64,000 bases of DNA from Channallabes apus (taxonomy: Eukaryota; Chordata; Actinopteri; Siluriformes; Clariidae): NCBI GenBank assembly GCA_030522415.1, contig CM060109.1:36614892-36678891 (forward strand), given 5' to 3'. The notes beneath the pieces were generated by a model that worked only from the letters and a program-made list of their open reading frames with translations, was not told the origin of the DNA and did no database searches. Position numbers and translations under genes: made by a program. This document shows, in pieces, positions 57,301 through 64,000 of this stretch; positions within the stretch are counted from its first letter, which is position 1, and the number at the start of each line of letters is the position of its first letter.

Positions 57301-59686
57301 ACACGCAGGGTTTAATGCCACCTGTACCAAAAGCAATGAGGATCAGCCCTAACATCGCCAAGGAGCTACAATAGAAGCGGAGACATGATGTTATTAAATA
57401 GGAATTAACAGCTTGCAGTTTTACAAACGTGACACGCCAGCGGCAAGGCCGAGACTCACACATGCACTTCCATTTCGTCTGGTTTGCCATCTCTGTTTTT
57501 GTCAGTGATGTCATGAATAGCACTGACCGCGATGACGATCTGGCCGATGGCATACACGATGGACAAGTAGATGATGGTTCTGCATGGAGAAATTGTCAGG
57601 ACAGATTGGAAATTGTGGTCAGTCTTAAAGCATCTTGAGTTTATTAACCATGTCCGCTTCTAAAACAGGCACTTACTGGAACTTTCCAAGCCAGGAGTCA
57701 GCCACGATGGCTCCTAGTATGGGAGTCAGGTAGCACAGGGCCACAAAGGCGTGATAGATGGAGGTGGCGAGGTCATCGTCCCAACGCAGGAAGTACGTGA
57801 AGTAGAGCACCAGCACCGCTACGTGGCAATGTATACACAAAGGGTGTCTTACTATCCAATTGTCTTAATCGACGACTTCTTCTTTGTCTTTCGGCTTTTC
57901 CCTTTCAGGGGTCGCCACTGCAGATTGTCTTAATTGACTGAACTATGTCAATTCACTAAATCACACTTTCACGGCAAAATATTTGTATAAAGCAACAAGG
58001 ATCAATGAATGCGTCATCATCGCTGTTGAATTGTGTTGATTACTTGAAGTATTTTAATTTATCCTCCCCATTATTATTCCAATAACCGCACTGAGCAGTT
58101 CACTGTTCTCTTACCACGCATTCCATAGTAGGAGAACCTTTCACAGAACTCGTTGACAACGATGAAAAATATACTGACTGGATAACCACAGTATTCCACG
58201 CTCTGCACACACACACACACACAAAATACGTTTTACTGCATATACTGTACTAGTTGTGTTTAAGTCAAACCGAGACTTTTGGCTGTGCACAATAACAGAT
58301 CACAGTTCTGAGTAAAAAGAATTTATTTCTAGACTAATGCATGTGTCCCAGTGTTTCACTGGTACTTGGATACCGTCAATGTAGAAAGTTTTTACAGTAT
58401 TCTGCAGCCATGATCAGACTGCCTGCTTCACATCTGAAATGCGAGTCGGGCCTCCCAGGAACTCCTAATGGTCCAAACATGTTGAAATGGAATAACACCC
58501 AGCTAAGTTCATGTAATCAGTTCTGTCCAAGGATCAGATGTTCCACTCGCTGAATGTTTAAGGGAACGACTGCAGTGGGCTCTGAGCTACATCGGCCCAG
58601 GACCGTCATTCACAGATGTGTAGCATGTTTTCCAGAGGTTTCACTTTGGCTACGAATATCCCTACACTGTACTTTGCTTGAATTCCTTCATTTACAAGGC
58701 AGTTCACCACAAATCCTGCTTTGACATGAATGACCCTGGTACAGTGTTGTAACTTAGAATCACTACCTGATACCACTTCGTATAGGATCTAAATTGATGT
58801 CAGACTGGCTCAAATGTGCTGAAAGTCAAATCTTTCAAATATCTAAAATTCTATGAGTCTAAAACTCCAGGTTTCTGGAATTCTCCCTGATATGGACGGT
58901 TTAGCGTTTTCTTTGAATCGAACACACCTGATTAAACTGTTCAGCTAACTATCAATCTTCCTGATATGGCTTGGGTGTGTTAGTGCAGAAAAAACATTCA
59001 AATGTGTTAAAAGGCTACTTCACAATCAGGTTTGAGAACTTGTGCTAGAAATGATGATATGTTGTCCAGCAGATGGCAGCTGAGTTCCTGATGCTGTATA
59101 TCTGCTAAAGGTGAGTCGACCCTACAGTGCAGTACCTCCCAAACTGACTGGCGAGCCAGGGGTACGACGAGCTTTCAAGAGGTTATTACAGGTTTTATTA
59201 TTCTGTTCTGTCTATGTAAAACCCAGCACTGAGGCGAGACTTATAGTTTTATAAAGCAGCTGTTTCGTTAAATTCTGCAGGTGCACTTAGTCTATACATT
59301 ATCCTTATTGCAGTTTACAGATATCAGATGGGATAATATATCATAAATCATATATATTAAACAAAATTCAGTCTGACTTGTAAACAACTGATAAACACAA
59401 TCCTATTAATACTGTGCGATTTTCCAAAATAAATGAATAAATACATAGATAAATAAATCAACAACAAAAATAAAATGCAAAAATGTATGCATTATATATT
59501 ACAAAAAGTTGCAATAGTTTCAGTGACCGTGCTGTTCTGACCTTATGCTGCTTCTCATCTTTCTTCTCTTTGTCTGTCAAATCAATAGGAATGATCTACT
59601 TCAGTATAAATACACATTATATACATACATACATAATCTAAAAGTGACAATGCTATATAATAATGCTGCATGATCTTACCCGTCAT
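49486..59686 (-). CDS. slc15a1: Solute carrier 15A1, PepT1 oligopeptide transporter
   Basis: Twenty-three coding exons join in phase to 720 residues: 59680-59686, 59542-59573, 58115-58202, 57677-57818, 57460-57579, 57266-57365, 57063-57153, 56898-56981, 56698-56780, 56458-56544, 55713-55802, 55118-55162, 54976-55008, 54787-54875, 53156-53237, 52877-52996, 52508-52645, 52369-52415, 52019-52114, 51804-51915, 50370-50507, 49946-50053 and 49486-49716. The product is a proton-coupled di/tripeptide importer of the POT family in the intestinal brush border. Marks: ExxER at 31-35 (NEFCERFSYYG), His65 in IYHAFVALCYL (equivalent to human His57), GTGGIKPCVSAFGGDQF, and FLYIPLPMFWTLFDQ. The large extracellular loop, from about residue 385, is the least conserved part, as usual. 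The C-terminal SYSQAPSNMKAVLQAGWL helices and FYTYINPAEIEAQF end the transporter. The first exon codes for only MT plus one base. Confidence 0.95.
49729..49853. repeat. Long CA/TG microsatellite in the last slc15a1 intron
   Basis: About 125 bases of CA (plus strand) with CG-containing interruptions near 49741-49770. It fills more than half of the 229-bp intron 49717-49945 and ends about 12 bases from the splice acceptor of the last exon. On the transcript strand it is a UG tract. Confidence 0.95.
51090..51200 (+). mobile_element. Small Tc1-like fragment in slc15a1 intron 20
   Basis: Contains GTGAGCAGAAAAGCATCTCT and GAGGCTACAATGTGTACAGG, matching in order the remnant at 48420-48910. No ends remain. 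Confidence 0.5.
51268..51347. repeat. AAT/ATT microsatellite with mirror switch
   Basis: About 19 AAT units switch to ATT units near 51327, so the two halves are complementary and can fold back. It lies in slc15a1 intron 20. Confidence 0.9.
53561..54371 (+). mobile_element. Tc1-like derivative with DNA-binding frame, copy B
   Basis: Near-identical to the element at 35636-36456: same ends (CTCAGCAAAAAAAGAAACG), same internal deletion, and a longer stop-free frame of 206 codons (53721-54341). The frame begins with the same leader, contains the DNA-binding region (VRTVRRLRRHYRETG, GRPHV) and runs into the C-terminal-like tail. Compared with copy A it lacks 9 bases near 54211 and has several single substitutions. 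The left flank (ACA) differs from a clean TA. It sits in slc15a1 intron 14, opposite in strand. Confidence 0.85.
54384..54411. repeat. TA microsatellite
   Basis: About 13 TA units just right of the Tc1-like derivative, at the type of target that Tc1 elements prefer. Confidence 0.8.
58203..59541 (-). other. slc15a1 intron 2
   Basis: 1.3 kb intron with a short CA run next to the acceptor (58204-58221). A stretch near 58860-58960 with CTGGAATTCTCCCTGATATG may be an old repeat. No gene is supported. Confidence 0.45.
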
Positions 59687-59790
59687 GGTTGTGTGTGACG
59701 TGCTGAGTGGCAGTGGATGGAAAGACCTGTGTGTCTACAGAACCTGCAGTGTAAAGGTGACACACTGCTCCTTAGAGTGGACTGTGGCCC

Positions 59791-59800
59791 TGTTTATTAG
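59791..59800 (-). promoter_or_regulatory. slc15a1: Possible TATA-like/CDX site upstream of slc15a1
   Basis: The minus strand reads CTAATAAACA about 105 bases upstream of the start codon. It could act as a weak TATA element; its complement TTTATTA also fits a CDX2 homeobox site, and CDX2 is known to activate PepT1 in mammalian intestine. This is a suggestion from position and motif only. Confidence 0.25.
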
Positions 59801-60489
59801 CCCTTTCTCTGAACATACAATTACACAGTGATGGAGGGAGTGAGAGAAAGTGACAGAACACTAGTTTACATTAGCAGGGTTTCTTTCTTTCTGTAACAGT
59901 ACTAAATAGTAAATAATATCTAGAAATATTAATTCCAAGAAACAAATTAATATAGCAGATGAAAGTAATACAAAAAAAAAAAAAAAGACGGCAACGATAT
60001 ATTCTGTGGAAAAAATAAGCCCACGTATTTATCACCTGATTAGTGAAGAAGGACGATGAGATGGTAGTGAAATCCAGCTTATTTGAAGTTTATGGAATCT
60101 AGGAAGGATTGCTGAATTTACAAATGCAAAAGATATAACTGAGCTTACACGCCCTTTTTTTCTGGCAGGTGTGTTATCAGGATGCATAAAGATTTTTTTC
60201 CTACAAGCAGGAGATAATAATAGGAGAGGGAAGAATATTAATGGAACAGGGACAATAAACAAGGCAAGTGAAATGAATGGGAGGTTCACACTATCCAACG
60301 GAAATGAGCAGGACCGTGACAACACCAACACATTCAGGGTCAATGTTCAGGCAGATACAGTATGAACAACTCTTACACTAAAGACCCCGCTTTGAAAAAC
60401 TATGCAAAAATCCATAATGATAATCTGTAGAGGAACAGTACAGGGTGTCACAAAAGTGTTTTTGTTATATATACCTATATACAGCATAT

Positions 60490-60535
<46 letters not shown>
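59801..60535. other. Intergenic DNA upstream of slc15a1
   Basis: No gene is supported. An A run lies near 59971 and a TA microsatellite at about 60497-60529, directly left of the next MITE. Confidence 0.45.
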
Positions 60536-60537
<2 letters not shown>

Positions 60538-61066
60538 GGTCCTTCTCAAAAAAATAGCATATTGTGATAAAGTTCATTATTTTCTGTAATGTACTGATAA
60601 ACATTAGACTTTCATATATTTTAGATTCATTACACACAACTGAAGTAGTTCAAGCCTTTTATTGTTTTAATATGATTTAATATTGATGTGGCATACAGCT
60701 CATGAAAACCCAAAATCCCTATCTCCAAAAATTAGCATATCATGAAAAGGTTCTCTAAACGAGCTATTAACCTAATCATCTGAATCAACTAATTAACTCT
60801 AAACACCTGCAAAAGATTCCTGAGGCTTTTAAAAACTCCCAGCCTGGTTCATTACTCAAAACCACAATCATGGGTAAGACTGCCGACCTGACTGCTGTCC
60901 AGAAGGCCATCATTGACACCATCAAGCAAGAGGGTAAGACACAAAGAAATTTCTGAACGAATAGGCTGTTCCCAGAGTGCTGTATCAAAGCACCTCAGTG
61001 TTTATCAGTACATTACAGAAAATAATGAACTTTATCACAATATGCTAATTTTTTGAGAAGGACCTG
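60536..61066. mobile_element. Deleted Tc1-like MITE with long inverted ends
   Basis: Inverted ends of about 67 bases (60536-60602 and 61000-61066), starting CAGGTCCTTCTCAAAAAAAT. Between them remain a fish Tc1 leader and the first transposase codons near 60869 (ATGGGTAAGACTGCCGACCT), reading on to KEISERIGCSQSAVS-like text with one frameshift; the rest is deleted. TA follows the right end; the left end abuts a TA/CA microsatellite. Confidence 0.8.
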
Positions 61067-61074
61067 TATATACA

Positions 61075-62235
61075 CAGTGAGGTCAAGAAGTATTTGATGA
61101 CACTGTGATTTTGCAAGTTCTCTTACTTAGAAATAATGGAGGGATCTACAATTTTCAGGAGGGATTAACAATTTATTTGTGAATTACTGTGTCAAATAAG
61201 TATTTGATCACTTGCTTATCAGCCAGATTTCTGACCCTCAAAGACCTGTTATTTTGCTTTTAAGTAGTCCAGCTAAACTCTGCTCATGATTCTAAATTAG
61301 CACCTGTTTGAGGTCGTTAGCCGTCATAAAGACACCTGTGCACCCCACAATCAGCCAAAGTCTAAGTAGCAACATGGGCAAAACCAAAGAGCTGTCAAAT
61401 AACACAAGAGACAAAATTGGAGCTGGTCAATGCCGTGAAGAGAGCTGGGCTCATCGTTTCCAAGGCTACTATCATTAATACACTAAGACGTCATGGTTTA
61501 ATATCTTGCATCACATGGAAGTTTCCCCTGCTTAGGTCAGCCCATGTCCAGGCCCATCTGAAGTTTGCCAGAGACCATCTGGATGATCCAGAGGAGCCAT
61601 AGGAGAAACTTCTGTGCTCAGATGAGACCAAAGTAGAACTTTTTGGTCATAACTCCATTCGCCGTGTTTGAAGGCAGAAGAATGATGAGTATCATCCCAA
61701 TAATACCACACCTACAGTGAAGCATGGGGCTGGAAGCATCACGCTCTGGGGTGTTTTTCTGCACAGGGGACAGGACGACTGCACTGTTTTAAGGAGAGGA
61801 TGAACGGGGCAATGTATTGTGACATACAGTATTGGGCAAAAACCTCCTTCCCTCAGTCAGAGCATTAAAGATGGGTCGTGGCTGGGTCTTCCAACATGAC
61901 AATGACCCAAAGCACACAGCCAGGAAAACCAAGGAGTGGCTCCGTAAGAAGCACATCAAGGTTCTGGTGTGGCCTAGCCAGTCTCCAGACCTAAATCCAA
62001 TAGAAAATCTTTGGAGGGAGCTGAAACTCTGTGTTTCAGTTAACAATTACAGAGGTCAAACTGTTTCTGTAGTTCTTCACCAGGTTTGCACACACTACAG
62101 GAGGGATTTTGGCCCACTCCTCCATAAAGATCCGAAGGTTTCGGGGCGGTTGCTGAGCAACACGGAGTTTCAGCTCATTCCAAAGATTTTCTATCATTGC
62201 CAACAAAGGGTATATAACAAAGTATTGAGATGACA
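61075..62235 (+). mobile_element. Tc1-like transposon with internal inversion
   Basis: The left end CAGTGAGGTCAAGAAGTATT is typical of a fish Tc1 family. The transposase starts near 61374 (ATGGGCAAAACC) and is broken by stops and frameshifts. Its last open part, 61832-62035, gives [17 protein letters not shown] and [17 protein letters not shown]. From about 62036 to 62194 the reading continues on the opposite strand ([36 protein letters not shown]). Then the plus strand resumes with ANKGYITKY and a stop. The right inverted end was not found. Confidence 0.75.
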
Positions 62236-62239
62236 TTTT

Positions 62240-62345
62240 GTTACTTAGATTTTTGGAAATCTGGCCACACCCAGGCCTGATTACTACAAGATCTGTTGAA
62301 TCACTTAAATAAAACCTAGTTGAACTACAGAGGTTCCTAGATGGA
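62240..62345 (+). mobile_element. Fragment of another Tc1-like leader
   Basis: GGCCACACCCAGGCCTGATT followed by GATCTGTTGAATCACTTAAA matches the 5' leader of a different common fish Tc1 family. Only about 100 bases remain. Confidence 0.45.
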
Positions 62346-62464
62346 TGAACGTAATTATCAGGTTTTAGTGACTTGTTAAACAACTAAAATGATTTAGTTT
62401 TAAAATTATCTGAATGTTTAATATTTGAAACAACAAACAAAGAAACCATTTTAAAATAGTGAAA

Positions 62465-62470
62465 TTTATT
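62465..62470 (-). terminator. dock9: dock9 poly(A) signal
   Basis: AATAAA on the minus strand about 850 bases past the dock9 stop codon, the first strong signal found after it. Confidence 0.5.
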
Positions 62471-63319
62471 TAAAACAAGCATTAGGGAACATCTGACATA
62501 CAGTAGAACAGTGACTTTCTATTAAATAGAGATAAAAAAAAAATCCTCAGTGATTATAAAAAGCATCTGATAAACATTTAAAGCAACACAATGTGGTAAA
62601 TGTCTCTGCTCCTTCACTGGCTCGTCTCCTCCCCTCTTTGGCAAGAAGGATCAACACCATGATTACAGTGTCTGAAACACAGCAAGAGCTCAGCTTGCTT
62701 TATATTGCACTCTTTTAAGATACATTTCATGGCTTTGAAAATATCTCTATCTGAGATATTAAAGTGATTTGTGTCTGTTTTTTGTTCATGCTTAGGTTTG
62801 CGGATTCCATCATGTTTTTTCCCCCTCATATAAAACAGAAAAGCAAAGCTAAATTAAAAATATAGAGGCCAAGCAGACTAGCAGATATCTGAAATTCTGT
62901 ACAAATGGTATTACAGGGTTTTAAATTAGGAATGAAAATAAAAGTAAGAAATAAGAGTAAGAAATAAAATGTGTTAAAAAAAAAAACTTGGCAAAGGATG
63001 GGTATAAAACATGTAAGAAGTCTCCACAGGAAACAGTAACTCAGATTCCCAATCAGAATGGGATAGAAACTAAAAAAAAAAATAATAATAATAATAATAT
63101 CTATGTTTACCCAAACCCAGCTAACAATGCCATACTGCCACTCTATCCTCTATTCCAGGGTCATTAATGGAGCAGCAATTCCCTGCTGGGTTTTGAAGAG
63201 AGAGTGATGGAGAGACAGATGGAGAAAAAGACAGCAGACCTAATTTTGCTGTTGTGTGTGAAGGCAGTCATGCACCAAATGTGAAAGATTGCAGGGCTAA
63301 GCTGAGTAGAGGGCGAAGT
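62471..63319 (-). other. dock9: dock9 3' UTR
   Basis: Continuous with the terminal exon and free of supported frames. It carries an AAT run near 63080-63100. Length is inferred from the AATAAA at 62465-62470. Confidence 0.45.
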
Positions 63320-63946
63320 TCAGACCACAGACGAGGACGTGGGTATGCCCTGGATGCTGGCTGCAGTGGGCGTGCCACTGATGGCATTGAAGATGTGAAG
63401 GGAGTCTGGCAAAGGACTCTTCATGGCATCTTCCACGGGAGAGATCTACAGTGATGGACAGAGAGACCGAGAGAATGTGTGTGTAAGAGGGAGGCAGGGA
63501 GAGAGAGAGAGAGAGAGACAAGGAGTAAATATCAGAATTCAGGAGTCTGTTAGAATAAGGAACGAAATAAAATTCAGATATGTGTTACCATCCAATCTGG
63601 TCAGGTAAGCGGAGGAGAAAAAGAGAGAAAGTAATGTTTGATGCAGTCACATCTCTGGTTTCCGTGTCAAAGGTGTACGAGTGTGTGTATAAAAACATAT
63701 ACACACATATAAAACGTGTAGCTAATCTGCAGGATTAACAGATTGGGTAAAACCACCTGACACAGCACAAGTGTCTGTGTGTGGTGCATGTGTTTTATAT
63801 CTCTTACCATCTCATGCATAATTGCAGAGAGTTCCCTAGTGAGGTCTCTGTAGTTGGCCTTCATTTCATCATGATACTCCTGCTGGTCCTCTTTGATGAG
63901 TCTCTCATTAATGCCCAGCCCGTGACCACATGCCTCCACAAATTGC
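63320..63946 (-). CDS. dock9: Dedicator of cytokinesis 9, C-terminal exons (partial)
   Basis: Two coding exons: 63808-63946 (46 codons plus one split base) and the terminal 63320-63445 (41 codons and TGA). The penultimate exon reads QFVEACGHGLGINERLIKED ... MKANYRDLTRELSAIMHEM, the end of the DHR-2 domain of the DOCK-D (zizimin) group. The last exon gives the unstructured tail SLHIFNAISGTPTA ... TSSSVV, as in human DOCK9. DOCK9 is a guanine-nucleotide exchange factor for Cdc42. DOCK10/11 are less likely given the tail and the neighbour slc15a1. All upstream exons lie beyond the right edge of the window. Confidence 0.9.
63490..63520. repeat. GA microsatellite in dock9 intron
   Basis: Short GA run in the 362-bp intron between the last two dock9 exons; its complement is a CT tract on the transcript strand, about 45-75 bases upstream of the last acceptor. 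Confidence 0.7.
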
Positions 63947-64000
63947 CTACATATGCCGGAACACGAACAACATTACAGCCAACACACAACGAAAGTTAAT

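Overview
This 64-kb window is nuclear DNA from a ray-finned (teleost) fish. It holds spliced vertebrate genes with GT-AG introns and AATAAA signals, many Tc1-like, hAT-like and tRNA-SINE repeats of fish type, and long microsatellites. Five protein genes can be read, four of them from start to stop. The repeat mix would suit an otophysan such as a catfish, but no gene proves the order.

Layout. 1-2000: AT-rich DNA and a hAT-like element with a nested SINE. 2708-3775 (+): a chemerin-receptor-type GPCR, best placed as cmklr2/gpr1. 3776-11270: intergenic, with a deleted Tc1 element, a SINE and a decayed Tc1 copy. 11271-23050 (+): ino80d, an INO80 chromatin-remodelling subunit, nine coding exons, 947 residues. 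23290-47290 (-): stk24 (MST3), a GCK-III kinase, eleven coding exons, 431 residues, tail-to-tail with ino80d. 49322-59800 (-): slc15a1 (PepT1), the intestinal proton/oligopeptide cotransporter, 23 coding exons, 720 residues. 60000-62460: a transposon-filled spacer. 62465-64000 (-): the last two coding exons of dock9, running off the right edge.

The genes share no pathway. Their order is informative: in human, INO80D and GPR1/CMKLR2 lie together on 2q33 while STK24, SLC15A1 and DOCK9 lie together on 13q32. Here both blocks are joined, with the join in the short gap between the ino80d and stk24 3' ends.

No wholly new multi-gene system was found. The most unusual items are a 43-bp perfect inverted repeat in stk24 intron 1; two near-identical Tc1 derivatives that lost the catalytic core but keep an open DNA-binding frame; a stop-free, in-frame ino80d intron; an ino80d intron almost wholly made of one MITE; and a long TG tract beside the last slc15a1 acceptor. 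Exon edges were placed by eye from splice sites, reading phase and family similarity; no alignment or expression data were used.
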